From Shewanella sp. MR-4 (GTDB lineage: Bacteria; Pseudomonadota; Gammaproteobacteria; Enterobacterales; Shewanellaceae): 64,000 nucleotides of DNA. Under the pieces are notes generated by a model, which was not told the origin of the DNA, did not search any database, and saw nothing but the letters and a program-made list of their open reading frames with translations. The DNA lies in the NCBI RefSeq assembly GCF_000014685.1, contig NC_008321.1, positions 1,364,001 through 1,428,000 on the forward strand, in the 5' to 3' direction. Shown in pieces: positions 16,635-25,622 of the stretch. Positions within the stretch are counted from its first letter, which is position 1; every line of letters starts with the position of its first letter. A program made the translations under genes and the position numbers.

Positions 16635-16660
16635 CAAAAAAGCCACTCATTGAGTGGCTT
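16635..16660 (-). terminator. terminator of tRNA unit 1
   Basis: Arms AGCCACTCA / TGAGTGGCT; reading the minus strand the stem is followed by TTTTTTG. It lies just after the tRNA-Thr 3' end. Confidence 0.85.
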
Positions 16661-16671
16661 CGTTGTTTTTA

Positions 16672-16747
<76 letters not shown>

Positions 16748-16753
16748 GAATGG

Positions 16754-16829
16754 TGGTGCCCGAACCCGGAATCGAACCAGGGACACGAGGATTTTCAATC
16801 CTCTGCTCTACCGACTGAGCTATTCGGGC
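16754..16829 (-). tRNA. tRNA-Phe (anticodon GAA), copy 1
   Basis: 76 nt with encoded CCA. Acceptor GCCCGAA, D-arm AGCTCAGTCGGTAGAGC, anticodon loop TTGAAAA (GAA), T-arm GGTTCGATTCC. First gene of a two-tRNA transcript followed by tRNA-Thr. Confidence 0.96.
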
Positions 16830-16898
16830 AACTAAACTAAGCGTTAGTTAACTACTTCAAACCGAGTGTTTAACACCCCATTCGTTCGAAGTGCGCGT

Positions 16899-16927
16899 AT
16901 CATATAGTGCTCGCTTTCACTGTGCAA
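16899..16927 (-). promoter_or_regulatory. sigma-70 promoter of tRNA unit 1
   Basis: On the minus strand TTGCAC (-35), exactly 17 bp, then TATGAT (-10), about 70 bp before the tRNA-Phe 5' end. A GC-rich stretch (ACGCGC) follows the -10, as expected for a stringently controlled tRNA promoter. Confidence 0.82.
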
Positions 16928-17130
16928 GCCCTTTTAATTCGACTGGCCAAGTATTAAACAAAAAGCGCCTTATTTAAGGCTTTATAGAGATGCGAATGGT
17001 TTACTTGGCCTAACTATCAATGGGTTAATTCGATTTAGTCGTGGGATAAATGAGTAAAAGGGCAGTGGATGACTGGGAATTTTAAATATTCACAGTGCTA
17101 AGGACTAAGCTGTTAATCAGTATTTTGTTT

Positions 17131-17200
17131 ATATGACGTCATGCCCAAGAACCGAACTTAAGCACTGTTTAAATGATTGATAGCTGGTTAGTCGTAATGT
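17131..17200 (-). pseudogene. possible second decayed tRNA-Thr remnant
   Basis: Plus-strand TATTTTGTTTATATGACG followed by CCCAAGAACCGAACTTAAG resembles the stretch at the 3' side of the intact tRNA-Thr genes (TTTTTTGTTTTTTATGG, then CACCAAGAGTCGAACTCGG). Only the T-arm part is recognisable. It sits between the two intact units. Confidence 0.4.
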
Positions 17201-17249
17201 ACTTGCATCGAACATTGAAGGAGTGTGAATTCATCCAAATACCAGAAAC

Positions 17250-17278
17250 AAAAAAGCCACTCAGTGAGTGGCTTTTTT
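17250..17278. terminator. bidirectional terminator of tRNA unit 2
   Basis: Perfect inverted repeat GCCACTCA-G-TGAGTGGC flanked by A-run and T-run, so it can act on both strands. It ends the second tRNA transcript on the minus strand. Confidence 0.85.
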
Positions 17279-17286
17279 GTTTTTTA

Positions 17287-17362
<76 letters not shown>

Positions 17363-17368
17363 GAATGG

Positions 17369-17444
17369 TGGTGCCCGAACCCGGAATCGAACCAGGGACA
17401 CGAGGATTTTCAATCCTCTGCTCTACCGACTGAGCTATTCGGGC
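17369..17444 (-). tRNA. tRNA-Phe (anticodon GAA), copy 2
   Basis: Identical to copy 1 of tRNA-Phe, including CCA. The sequence immediately 5' (AACGCTTAGTTTAGTT on the minus strand) is also shared by both units, after which they diverge, apart from a common block GCACTTCGAACG near the promoters. Confidence 0.96.
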
Positions 17445-17512
17445 AACTAAACTAAGCGTTAGTTGACTACTTTAAACTGACAACTTAATGCTGCCTCGTT
17501 CGAAGTGCGGCT

Positions 17513-17541
17513 ATATTAACTAGGGTGTTTATCCTCTGCAA
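17513..17541 (-). promoter_or_regulatory. sigma-70 promoter of tRNA unit 2
   Basis: On the minus strand TTGCAG, 17 bp spacer, TAATAT. It has its own -35 and -10 and differs from the unit 1 promoter, so the two tRNA pairs are separate transcripts. Confidence 0.8.
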
Positions 17542-17776
17542 GTGCTTTTTCCTGATAAATGATGTGTTCGACTGTTTAATGTGCACTTTGGCTGTTTTTT
17601 ATCTATAAACCTGTTGGGAATGAGCCTTTTTGATGCCTCAAAGTTGTATTTCCTGCCGCGTGAGTGACCCGTTTAAGCCCCACAATCAGCGTTAACACCA
17701 TAATAGCGTTAATCTATCTGAATTTTAGAAAGATATGAGCGATTTTTACTGATTTTAGTTTTTAATTTTCGTTTTA

Positions 17777-17791
17777 TGATAATGACTATTA
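17777..17791. promoter_or_regulatory. weak Fur-box-like sequence
   Basis: TGATAATGACTATTA matches the 7-1-7 Fur motif in the first half and five of seven positions in the second. It lies about 40 bp before the cytochrome b561 start. Chance similarity in an AT-rich promoter is possible. Confidence 0.3.
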
Positions 17792-17832
17792 TTTGATTGT
17801 GCGACTTAAGTGCAGAGGTGTGGAGTAGCTAT

Positions 17833-18384
17833 ATGTTTAGAAATACTAAGTTGAATTATGGACTTATTGCTATTGCCAGCCATTGGCTGAGTGCGGTTGT
17901 GGTGATAGGACTCTTTGCCGTCGGTGTGTGGATGGTGGAATTGACCTACTACAGTGCCTGGTACAAAACGGCACCACATTGGCATAAAAGCATTGGAATT
18001 TTGCTGCTGGCGGTAACCCTGTTTCGTTTAGTTTGGCGTTTGGTTAATCCAAAGCCCGCTCCTGAGCAAAATCACCAGACATGGGAAAAGGTGAGCGCCC
18101 ACATTGCCCATGGCGCGATTTACCTCTTATTACTGGTGATTATGGCCGCTGGTATTTTGATTTCGACGGCAGAGGGCCGTGGAATTATGGTGTTTGACTG
18201 GTTTGAGTTACCCGGCCTAACGCCGCTGATTGAAAATCAGGCTGATATCGCGGGGGATATTCATCAATATGCCGCCTATAGCTTGATTGCTCTGGTTTTA
18301 CTGCATGCGTTAGGCGCGTTAAAGCACCATTTTATCGATAAAGATTCAACACTACTCAAGATGATTAAATTTAACCGAGGATAA
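17833..18384 (+). CDS. cytochrome b561 family protein
   Basis: A 183-residue inner-membrane di-haem cytochrome b with four membrane helices (about 10-35, 47-67, 90-110, 145-170). Histidines that would ligand haem lie in ASHWLSAVV, HWHKSIGI, AHIAHGAIYLLL and LVLLHALGALKHHF, as in E. coli CybB. It probably transfers electrons from quinol to a periplasmic partner. Start ATG 17833 gives MFRNTKLNYG, the usual family start. The yceI gene follows four bases later, a pairing found widely, pointing to a shared function with isoprenoid-binding YceI. Confidence 0.9.
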   Translation: MFRNTKLNYGLIAIASHWLSAVVVIGLFAVGVWMVELTYYSAWYKTAPHWHKSIGILLLAVTLFRLVWRLVNPKPAPEQNHQTWEKVSAHIAHGAIYLLLLVIMAAGILISTAEGRGIMVFDWFELPGLTPLIENQADIAGDIHQYAAYSLIALVLLHALGALKHHFIDKDSTLLKMIKFNRG

Positions 18385-18388
18385 TATA

Positions 18389-18964
18389 ATGAAAAAACAA
18401 CTATTAGCTGCTTTGATTGGTGGGTCTTTACTGGCTCCAATGGCTGCATCTGCCGCCGATTATGTAATTGACCGCGAAGGTGCTCATGCATCTATTACCT
18501 TTAAAGTAAGTCACTTAGGTTATAGCTATGTCGTAGGTCGTTTTAACGATTTCAGCGGTGATTTCAGCTACGACGCTAAAAATCCAACGGCAGCTAAAGT
18601 GAATGTTAAAGTGAACACCTTAAGCGTTGACTCTAACCATGCCGAGCGTGATAAGCACATTCGTAGTGGCGACTTTTTAAATACGGCTAAATTTGCTGAA
18701 GCGACTTTCGTTTCGACCTCGGTTGAAGACAAAGGCAATGGCGATATGGTTATCACAGGTAACTTCACGCTAAATGGTGTGACTAAACCGTTGGCAATCC
18801 AAGCGCATGCCGTGGGTGAGGGTCAAGATCCTTGGGGCGGATACCGTGCAGGTTTTATCGGTACTACCACGTTTGCGATGAAAGATTACGGTATCAAGAT
18901 GGACTTAGGCCCAGCGTCTGCCAATGTTGAGTTAGATTTAGTGGTAGAAGGCGTGCGTAAGTAA
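18389..18964 (+). CDS. yceI: YceI family periplasmic protein
   Basis: A 191-residue protein with a signal peptide ending near MAASAADY (about residues 1-22). The YceI beta-barrel, known to bind polyisoprenoids such as ubiquinone-8 relatives, is seen in HASITFKVSHLGYSYVVGRF, TLSVDSNHAERDKHIRSGDF, FTLNGVTKPL and FGTTTFAMKDYG-type motifs. Length is typical. It shares a transcript with the cytochrome b561 gene and is closed by a terminator. Confidence 0.93.
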   Translation: MKKQLLAALIGGSLLAPMAASAADYVIDREGAHASITFKVSHLGYSYVVGRFNDFSGDFSYDAKNPTAAKVNVKVNTLSVDSNHAERDKHIRSGDFLNTAKFAEATFVSTSVEDKGNGDMVITGNFTLNGVTKPLAIQAHAVGEGQDPWGGYRAGFIGTTTFAMKDYGIKMDLGPASANVELDLVVEGVRK

Positions 18965-18998
18965 GCTTAACGTTACTGAGCTGCATTTATCAACGAAT

Positions 18999-19024
18999 AA
19001 AAAAGCGCCCTTGGGCGCTTTTTG
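18999..19024. terminator. bidirectional terminator, yceI / yggX
   Basis: AAAGCGCCC-TT-GGGCGCTTT with flanking A- and T-runs between two convergent genes. Confidence 0.88.
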
Positions 19025-19047
19025 CTTTTATGGATAGGCGCTTAGGC

Positions 19048-19326
19048 TTATTCCTGACCCTTTTCAGGCACAAAGCCTTCAATTTCCACGTCTTTACCTT
19101 CGAAGAGGAAAGAGGTCATTTGTTCTTCCAAAAATTTACGATCATCAACATTCATCATGTTGAGTTTCTTTTCGTTGATCAGCATGGTCTGCTTTTTCTG
19201 CCATAGGCCCCAAGCTTCTTTACTGACGTTATCGAAAATACGTTTACCTAAATCACCTGGATACAGTTGAAAGTCTAGGCCGTCGGCTTCTTTGTTTAAA
19301 TATACGCAATTGACTGTACGCGCCAT
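19048..19326 (-). CDS. yggX: Fe(2+)-trafficking protein YggX
   Basis: A 92-residue protein starting MARTVNCVYLNKEADGLDF with the conserved Cys-7 and KRIFDNVSKEAWGLWQKKQT; length and sequence match YggX. The family protects Fe-S enzymes from oxidative damage and handles ferrous iron. It lies nine bases downstream of mutY in the same operon; MutY is itself an Fe-S enzyme, and this pair is conserved in gammaproteobacteria. Confidence 0.97.
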   Translation of the reverse strand: MARTVNCVYLNKEADGLDFQLYPGDLGKRIFDNVSKEAWGLWQKKQTMLINEKKLNMMNVDDRKFLEEQMTSFLFEGKDVEIEGFVPEKGQE

Positions 19327-19335
19327 GATTATTCC

Positions 19336-20454
19336 TTACTGACTGTCGAGGTTGCTAGCAATAGCTACGAGTGATCCCAAGTTGGCCAACACGCGCTCTG
19401 TTGCGGCGGCGAGTCCCACTTTGGAAGGTTGATTGATGTTATACCAGAGAGACTGGTTTTGTTCCATGACTGCGCCCACGCTCTGCATAGCCGAGGTTTG
19501 CTTGTCGTAGCCATTCGCTTGGCTATCCAAATTCAGTAGCATGGGTTGAATATCTAAATGGAAATGGCTAAAGGTATGCCTAAAACCGATTAATGGTTCG
19601 AGTTGTGCGGCGTGATAACCTTGGGTTTCAAGCTCTGCATTGAGTGCGGCTTGAGTACTAAATTCGGGGAAGCACCAGAGTCCGCCCCAAATGCCGGCAG
19701 GAGGGCGCTTAGCCAAGAAGACTTGGTTATCTTTGAGTAAAACCAACATCCAAGCGGCTTTCTCTGGGATAGTTTTCTTAGGCTTTTTACCGGGGAACTC
19801 AGTTTGTCTTCCCATTAATTGAGCTTTGCAATCAATAGCCACAGGGCAAGCGGCACAATTGGGTTTGCTGCGAGTACAAATACTGGCACCAATATCCATC
19901 ATGGCTTGGTTATATTTTTGAATATCCTGCCCTGGCGTTAACTGCTCGGTTAATTGCCAGAGTTGTTCTTCCACAGGTTTTTGACCGGGCCAGCCCGCAA
20001 TCGCGCCATGTCTTGCTAATACGCGCTTAACATTGCCATCGAGGATCGGATGATGTTGCCCAAGTGATAGGGATAACACTGCACCTGCTGTCGAGCGGCC
20101 AATACCAGGCAGCGCTAACACTTGCTCAAAGTCTGTTGGAAATTGCCCTTGATACAAATCGCGAACCATCTTAGCGGCTTTATGTAGATTGCGAGCCCTG
20201 GCGTAATAACCAAGCCCAGTCCAATGATGCAGTACTTCATCATCCGGCGCGTTAGCGAGGGTTAACACATCGGGGAAACGTGCCATAAAACGCTGGTAAT
20301 AGGGGATAACAGTCGCTACCTGAGTTTGTTGCAGCATAATCTCTGAAACCCATACGCGATATGGGGTTTTATCTTGCTGCCAAGGGAGGGTTTTACGACC
20401 GTGGTTGTCGTACCAATTAACGATACGTGTAGCAAAGGTGGCTGTAGATTTCAT
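19336..20454 (-). CDS. mutY: adenine DNA glycosylase MutY
   Basis: A 372-residue glycosylase that removes adenine mispaired with 8-oxoguanine. The helix-hairpin-helix (LPGIGRSTAGAVLS), catalytic region (VSEIMLQQTQV) and the 4Fe-4S loop C-x6-C-x2-C-x5-C (CTRSKPNCAACPVAIDC) are intact; the NUDIX-like C-terminal domain (about 230-360) recognises 8-oxoG. Start chosen at ATG 20454 (MKSTATF); the ORF stays open 14 residues upstream without family similarity. Divergent from trmB. Confidence 0.96.
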   Translation of the reverse strand: MKSTATFATRIVNWYDNHGRKTLPWQQDKTPYRVWVSEIMLQQTQVATVIPYYQRFMARFPDVLTLANAPDDEVLHHWTGLGYYARARNLHKAAKMVRDLYQGQFPTDFEQVLALPGIGRSTAGAVLSLSLGQHHPILDGNVKRVLARHGAIAGWPGQKPVEEQLWQLTEQLTPGQDIQKYNQAMMDIGASICTRSKPNCAACPVAIDCKAQLMGRQTEFPGKKPKKTIPEKAAWMLVLLKDNQVFLAKRPPAGIWGGLWCFPEFSTQAALNAELETQGYHAAQLEPLIGFRHTFSHFHLDIQPMLLNLDSQANGYDKQTSAMQSVGAVMEQNQSLWYNINQPSKVGLAAATERVLANLGSLVAIASNLDSQ

Positions 20455-20633
20455 CGGCGCAGTGTAGCGGGAGATTGGTTGGCAAACAAGTAACACCCCA
20501 TCGAAAAATCGGCCTAGATTCGCTCTCTAGGATAATCTTGTTATACTTCGCCTCCATTAGTGCTTGCACTGTAAGTTGAACTTTGGATAATGCCCTTCTT
20601 TTTAGATGGTGTTGTCCACGAGACGAGGCAAAA

Positions 20634-21350
20634 ATGAGCGAAGTCACTACCGCTGAATTTAATGAAGAAGGCAAGTATCTGCGTAAGATCAGAAGCTTTG
20701 TCCTAAGAGAAGGTCGTTTGACTAAAGGTCAAGCGCAAGCCATTGAGACTCAGTGGCCAACAATGGGCTTAGATTACAGCCCAACACCATTAAACCTGAC
20801 CGAAGTATTTGGTCGCGAAGCCGATACCGTACTGGAAATCGGTTTCGGCATGGGCGCCTCTTTAGTACAAATGGCACAAGAAGCTCCAGAACAGAACTTT
20901 ATCGGTATTGAAGTCCATAAGCCTGGCGTGGGTTCATGCTTAAGTGACGCTGCCGCTGCTGGGGTGACTAATCTTCGCGTGTATCACCATGATGCAATGG
21001 AAGTGTTAGAACATGCTATCGCCGATGGCAGCCTTGCGCGCGTGCAATTGTTCTTCCCTGATCCGTGGCATAAAAAGCGCCACCACAAGCGCCGTATCGT
21101 GCAGGCGGAGTTTGCTGAGCTTATTCGCCGTAAACTGAAGATTGGCGGCGTGTTCCATATGGCGACCGACTGGGAAAACTACAGCGAACATATGCTGGAA
21201 GTGATGAATGCGGCCAATGGTTACAAAAACCAATCCGCCGATGGTACCGTGGTGCCGCGTCCAGATCATCGTCCACTGACTAAATTTGAAGCCCGCGGTC
21301 ATCGCCTCGGCCATGGCGTGTGGGATCTGATGTTTGAGCGTATCGCTTAA
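20634..21350 (+). CDS. trmB: tRNA (guanine-N7)-methyltransferase
   Basis: A 238-residue SAM-dependent enzyme that makes m7G46 in tRNA. SAM motif [16 protein letters not shown] (about residues 63-78), then [13 protein letters not shown] and [17 protein letters not shown], the family signature for tRNA recognition and catalysis. RBS GAGGCAAAA precedes ATG 20634; the 17 residues upstream in the ORF are not family-like. It starts a block conserved with E. coli (trmB-yggL-yggN), here with glutaminase inserted. Confidence 0.97.
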
Positions 21351-21395
21351 CATCTTTTATGGTTTTTATTTTTTAACACAACGGGGAAAATCACT

Positions 21396-21722
21396 ATGGC
21401 AAAGAATCGTAGCCGTCGTTTACGTAAGAAAATGCGCGTTGATGAATTCCAAGAGTTAGGTTTTGACATTACTTGGACCTTCGATGCATCTGTCTCTGAA
21501 GCCGATATTGATGCAACAGTCGATAAGTTTATCGATGAAGTCATTGAAGCCCGTAAGTTAGGTTTCCACGGCGGTGGTCATATCGAGTGGGAAGGTATTA
21601 TTGCGACCCAAACTATCGGTAAGTGCACCGAAGAAGATGTTGCTGCAGTGAAGGCTTTCTGGGCGGGTCAAAAAGTGACTCAACTTGAAGTTAGCGATCT
21701 GTACGATATCTGGTGGAGTTAA
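21396..21722 (+). CDS. yggL: YggL family (DUF469) ribosome-associated protein
   Basis: A 108-residue protein starting MAKNRSRRLRKKMRVDEFQE, typical of YggL, which has been linked to the 50S ribosomal subunit in E. coli. RBS GGGGAAAATC is close before ATG. Its stop overlaps the glutaminase start (TAATG). Confidence 0.93.
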   Translation: MAKNRSRRLRKKMRVDEFQELGFDITWTFDASVSEADIDATVDKFIDEVIEARKLGFHGGGHIEWEGIIATQTIGKCTEEDVAAVKAFWAGQKVTQLEVSDLYDIWWS

Positions 21723-22636
21723 TGCCAGAACAGGCGTTATTAGAGGAAGTGGTCGACAAAGTTCGGCCCTTGCTCGGCCAAGGAAAGGTTGCTAATTACA
21801 TCCCTGCGCTCGCCAATGTTGATGCTGGTAAACTGGGCATTGCCGTAACCACGATTGACGGTGAAACCATAGGCGCAGGCGATTACCTTGAGCCATTTTC
21901 AATTCAAAGTATTTCTAAAGTTTTCAGCTTAACCTTAGCGCTAACTTTATATGAAGAAACCGAAATTTGGAGCCGCGTCGGCAAAGAACCCTCGGGACAC
22001 TCCTTCAATTCATTAGTCCAAGTTGAACTCGAGCGGGGTAAACCTCGCAATCCCTTTATTAATGCTGGCGCGTTAGTTATCGCTGACTTATTACAGAGCC
22101 GTTTAGGGGCGCCTAAGCATCGGATGTTGGAATTGGTCAGGGCGCTGAGTCAAAACGATAAAGTCTGTTTCGACAAGCAAGTGGCTGATTCTGAATATCA
22201 GCATAGTGCTCGCAATGCGGCCATCGCTTATCTGATGAAATCCTTCGGTAATTTTCAAGGCGATGTCGATACAGTGCTGCGCACTTATTTTCATTATTGC
22301 GCCTTAAAAATGAATTGCGCCGACCTATCGCGGGCGATGTTGTATTTAGCCAACCGCGGTAAAACCTTAGATGGCACTGAGCTTATTTCGCAGGTACAGA
22401 CTCGGCAATTAAATGCCCTGTTAGCAACTTCTGGCTTATATGACGGCGCAGGTGAGTTTGCCTATCGTGTTGGTATGCCTGGTAAAAGCGGTGTTGGCGG
22501 CGGCATTATTGCGGTGATCCCCGGGGAACTCTCGGTCTGCGTTTGGTCACCCGAATTAGATAATCAAGGTAACTCCCTCGCAGGGACGGCGATGCTTGAG
22601 CATCTCAGCCAGCGTCTCGGACGTTCAATCTTCTGA
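21722..22636 (+). CDS. glsB: glutaminase
   Basis: A 304-residue serine-dependent glutaminase converting glutamine to glutamate and ammonia. Seen: IQSISKVFSLTLAL (catalytic Ser-x-x-Lys), GHSFNSLVQVE, NPFINAGALV, and the C-terminal GMPGKSGVGGGIIAVIPG. Length equals the bacterial GlsA/GlsB family. ATG 21722 overlaps the yggL stop by one base; the ORF could start three codons earlier but the coupled start is preferred. Confidence 0.95.
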   Translation: MPEQALLEEVVDKVRPLLGQGKVANYIPALANVDAGKLGIAVTTIDGETIGAGDYLEPFSIQSISKVFSLTLALTLYEETEIWSRVGKEPSGHSFNSLVQVELERGKPRNPFINAGALVIADLLQSRLGAPKHRMLELVRALSQNDKVCFDKQVADSEYQHSARNAAIAYLMKSFGNFQGDVDTVLRTYFHYCALKMNCADLSRAMLYLANRGKTLDGTELISQVQTRQLNALLATSGLYDGAGEFAYRVGMPGKSGVGGGIIAVIPGELSVCVWSPELDNQGNSLAGTAMLEHLSQRLGRSIF

Positions 22637-22814
22637 TTTAACTCTTTTATTAGCACTGTTAGGCTAAATATTAGTGAAATTTACTAATCTGCTCTCGGTG
22701 CTAATTTTTATAACTTCATAATAATCATGTTGTTACAAAGTTGGCACATCTTCTGCTATTCATCTTTTAGCACGTTAGCTTAGTCGAATTCCTCAGATTA
22801 AAGGATGAACAACA

Positions 22815-23636
22815 ATGAAGATAAATACACTATTAACCGGAGTGGCATTATCGGGTGTTATTTTAAGCGCTTCTGGCTTGCAATCAGCACAAGCGAAAAC
22901 CGAGCCGCAAATCGATGAGCGTTGTGAGGTTTCTCTTAACTATGATGTGAGAGTCGAACCGAAAAAATTAGTGATGAGCGAGAAGGGCACCGAGAAGTAT
23001 CGCATCGAGGTCGACAAGTTATACGTTGAAGGCAAGCAGGTAACCTTAACCGACAAACAGAAAAAGCTGGTTAGCCAGTATGCCGATGAGGTGTCGACTC
23101 AGGTTCCTGAGGTCATTGAATTAGTCAACGAAGCGGTTGCACTGGCCTCTCAAGCTGTAAGTATGGCATTAACACCACTGATGGGCGATGCGGCTGGCGC
23201 TAAGTTTGATGAGATGATGGCGGGCGTGCAGAAGCGTGTTGATACTGTAGCCTACAAGCAGGGCGATAGTTTTTACCTTGGTGCGACCGAAGAGTCGATG
23301 CAAAACACCTTTAACGACGAATTTGATAAGGAAATGGAGCAAATCGTACAAAACTCCATTGGCACCTTGATGATGAATATCGGCAGCCAAATCCTTGCGG
23401 GCGACGGTGAGTCCTTCGAAGCTAAGATGGACGCATTCTCACAAAAAATGGATAGATTAGGCGATGATATTGAGCAGCAAATTGAATCCCAATCTAAGGG
23501 GATTGAAGCGAAAGCCGACCGTTTATGTGACCGTTTTGAAAACCTGCTGGTGCTTGAGAATCAACTGCGTAAAGAAGTGCCAGAGTTAGCCCCCTATGTG
23601 TTGACTCAAAACACTCACCATGAATTACGTGAATAG
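22815..23636 (+). CDS. DUF2884 (YggN-like) secreted protein
   Basis: A 273-residue protein with signal peptide (residues 1-27, ending LQSAQAKT). The mature part has CEVSLNYDVRVEPKKLVM, a helical mid-section and many charged heptads (DRLGDDIEQQIESQSKGIEAK), as in DUF2884. E. coli YggN occupies the same place downstream of trmB-yggL. Function unknown. A typical terminator follows. Confidence 0.85.
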   Translation: MKINTLLTGVALSGVILSASGLQSAQAKTEPQIDERCEVSLNYDVRVEPKKLVMSEKGTEKYRIEVDKLYVEGKQVTLTDKQKKLVSQYADEVSTQVPEVIELVNEAVALASQAVSMALTPLMGDAAGAKFDEMMAGVQKRVDTVAYKQGDSFYLGATEESMQNTFNDEFDKEMEQIVQNSIGTLMMNIGSQILAGDGESFEAKMDAFSQKMDRLGDDIEQQIESQSKGIEAKADRLCDRFENLLVLENQLRKEVPELAPYVLTQNTHHELRE

Positions 23637-23722
23637 TGATCTGCAGAGTAGTTTAAAACCTACACTAGTTGGAGTCAGGTAATGTCGACCTAACTGACAC
23701 CATAAATACAGTGATATAAATG

Positions 23723-23758
23723 AAAAAGCCCCAGTACGTTAAGTGTCTGGGGCTTTTT
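23723..23758 (+). terminator. rho-independent terminator after DUF2884 gene
   Basis: AAAAAGCCCCAG / CTGGGGCTTTTT with a 12-base loop. Confidence 0.92.
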
Positions 23759-24055
23759 CTTGATTCATTTTAGCCAAGCGGAATGATATTAATCTGATTG
23801 CTTGCGGCTATTTACTATGGAATATTACATTCTAAAGACTAATGTTTGGTATACTCTTAAAATATAATGAAAAGCTGGCAATTCAGTCAGATATAACACT
23901 CTACTTTAGCGGACTTTTTCGGTCTAAATCTCTACAACGAACCCAATTGCTGTGAGATATTAAGGCATTGAGGGATGCTTCAAGGCATTTGTGCTGCATT
24001 CCTATGCTATTCCGAAAGTTAATATCACTGTCGAAACTGCTTAAGGCGACTTTCC

Positions 24056-24997
24056 ATGTTAGAACTGTTAGAACCTATTGCGATTTTTACTCATGTGGCC
24101 AGAGCTGGTAGTTTTAGTGCCGCCGCAAGAAGGCTTGGGATCTCTAAATCTAAGGTCAGTACGCAGGTAGCCGATCTCGAACATAGACTCGGTGTTCAAC
24201 TGATCCAGCGTACCACTCGAAGCTTAAGTCTGACTGAAGCTGGACATTTGTTATATCTGCAAGGTGAAGAGTTGCTTCGCGATGCCGAACAGGCCATTGC
24301 TAGCGTGCATAACTTAAACGATGCCACCCGCGGCGTGTTAAAGGTGGGTATTTCCCAGTCCTTTGGTGCTATGCATATCATTCCCGCGCTGCCATCATTT
24401 ATGGAAAAACATCCTGAGCTCGAGCTGCAAGTCAGCTTATTAGATCATAAGGTGGATGTAGTCAGCGAAGGTTTAGACCTATTGTTAACTATGTCTGAGC
24501 AGCTTCCCTTGGGTATGGTGGCGCGTCCTTTGATGAAGTGTCAGTTCCTACTCGTTGCCTCACCTGATTATATTGCTAAACATGGCGAACCGTCGCGTCC
24601 AGAGCAGTTGGTCGACCATAACTGCTTGGTGTATCAAGGTGAGTGGCATGAGCACAGCATGTGGCAGTTTAAAAAGGGCGATGATTACTGTGAGATAGGT
24701 GTCTCTGGTAACTTCAGAGTGGATAACGCTCCCGCTTTAAAATCAGCTGCGATCAGTGGCTTAGGGGTTGTCTATCTTGCTAGTTATTTGATGGAAGATG
24801 AAATCGCTAAGGGCACATTAGTGCCGCTGCTGAGGGACTGGCAACTGACTCATCATTTACCGCTACAGGCCGTTTATCCACGCCGTAAACACTTAGCTCC
24901 TAAGGTGAGTGCCTTCATTGAGTTTATTAAAGACCATATTGGTAATCCGCCTTATTGGGATATTCCCTATGCGGAACTCTTCAGTGAACGTCAGTAA
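24056..24997 (+). CDS. LysR-family transcriptional regulator
   Basis: A 313-residue regulator. The N-terminal winged HTH (about 8-66) has FTHVARAGSFSAAARRLGIS and RTTRSLSLTEAG; the effector domain (about 90-300) shows VGISQSFGAMHIIPALP, typical of the CrgA/AaeR-like group. Target and inducer are unknown. About 300 bp of AT-rich DNA with no gene precedes it and no divergent partner is adjacent, so autoregulation or a distant target is likely. Confidence 0.92.
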   Translation: MLELLEPIAIFTHVARAGSFSAAARRLGISKSKVSTQVADLEHRLGVQLIQRTTRSLSLTEAGHLLYLQGEELLRDAEQAIASVHNLNDATRGVLKVGISQSFGAMHIIPALPSFMEKHPELELQVSLLDHKVDVVSEGLDLLLTMSEQLPLGMVARPLMKCQFLLVASPDYIAKHGEPSRPEQLVDHNCLVYQGEWHEHSMWQFKKGDDYCEIGVSGNFRVDNAPALKSAAISGLGVVYLASYLMEDEIAKGTLVPLLRDWQLTHHLPLQAVYPRRKHLAPKVSAFIEFIKDHIGNPPYWDIPYAELFSERQ

Positions 24998-25150
24998 TTT
25001 TGGAAACATTGTTCTTAAAATGCGGTTAATGCGAATTAAGAGAGTTTGTTCTTGTTAAAATTTGAATAAAATCAGTATTTTGGCTTTATGCTGGTTTGTA
25101 TTTTAGTTTGATTTTTTAGAGTTTGCTAAAGCTGATTTCCTGATAGTGTA

Positions 25151-25178
25151 TTGAAGTCTGTTCTTAAATGAATACAAT
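25151..25178 (+). promoter_or_regulatory. sigma-70-like promoter of candidate small RNA
   Basis: TTGAAG at 25151-25156, 16 bp, TACAAT at 25173-25178, placed so that transcription would start near 25185. No annotated-size gene follows before a strong terminator. Confidence 0.5.
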
Positions 25179-25184
25179 GGGTGC

Positions 25185-25377
25185 CAGATGATTCGGAATG
25201 ACCTGAGTCCTACGCTCTTATTGGAAATGACCCCTTTCGATATCAGTGTACAGGTTGGCAGCAATGCAGTTTCGAATCACAGCCAGCAGAAGTTTGCGAA
25301 CTAAAACAATGTTGGCTTTTAAACCATCATCCTAGTTTTTGGTTTACCTCAGCTCATTAGGCTGAGGTAATTTTTTT
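25185..25377 (+). ncRNA. candidate small RNA or small-protein transcript
   Basis: About 190 nt from a plausible promoter to an excellent terminator: TTACCTCAGC (25344-25353), seven-base loop, GCTGAGGTAA (25361-25370), seven Ts. The only ORF of note is 25188-25304 (38 codons, MIRNDLSPTLLLEMTPFD...), which would start practically at the RNA 5' end and lacks a ribosome-binding site. The layout favours an sRNA; a small protein starting at the internal ATG (25227) cannot be excluded. Confidence 0.5.
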
Positions 25378-25514
25378 CTGATGGTTGAGTGCGCAAAACG
25401 AGTTTTGTCTCTCTGTACCCTAAAGTCACACCGAGTGTTAAGTGCTTATGCTTAATACATTAAATATAGTGACCCACAGTGAGATAGGGTTTTATGACCA
25501 AGCCGGTGATAAAT

Positions 25515-25552
25515 CCAATAAAAAAGCCACTTGATAGTGGCTTTTTTATTGG
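25515..25552. terminator. perfect 17-bp bidirectional terminator hairpin
   Basis: Arms from CCAATAAAAAAGCCACT to its exact complement around a TGAT loop, with A- and T-runs on the two sides. It can end transcripts from the left and the DUF885 transcript from the right. Confidence 0.88.
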
Positions 25553-25588
25553 CTGCGATTTAACGATGTTATTCGCAACGGCGTTCAA

Positions 25589-25610
25589 GGGAGGCTAGCG
25601 TTAGCCTCCC
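25589..25610 (-). other. GC-rich hairpin after DUF885 gene
   Basis: GGGAGGCTA / TAGCCTCCC around GCGT, 13 bases beyond the stop. No U-tract, so more likely a 3'-end stabiliser ahead of the true terminator at 25515. Confidence 0.45.
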
Positions 25611-25622
25611 AAGGTTTTATGC

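Noticed and set aside
16945..17010. Inverted repeat GGCCAAGTA / TACTTGGCC between the tRNA units
   Set aside because: The arms are 9 bp but far apart (48 bp) and enclose an imperfect hairpin; it could be a decayed terminator but the evidence is too weak for a call.
25188..25304. 38-codon ORF as a definite gene
   Set aside because: Its ATG would be almost the first base of the predicted RNA and no ribosome-binding site is seen, so it is reported only within the small RNA candidate.
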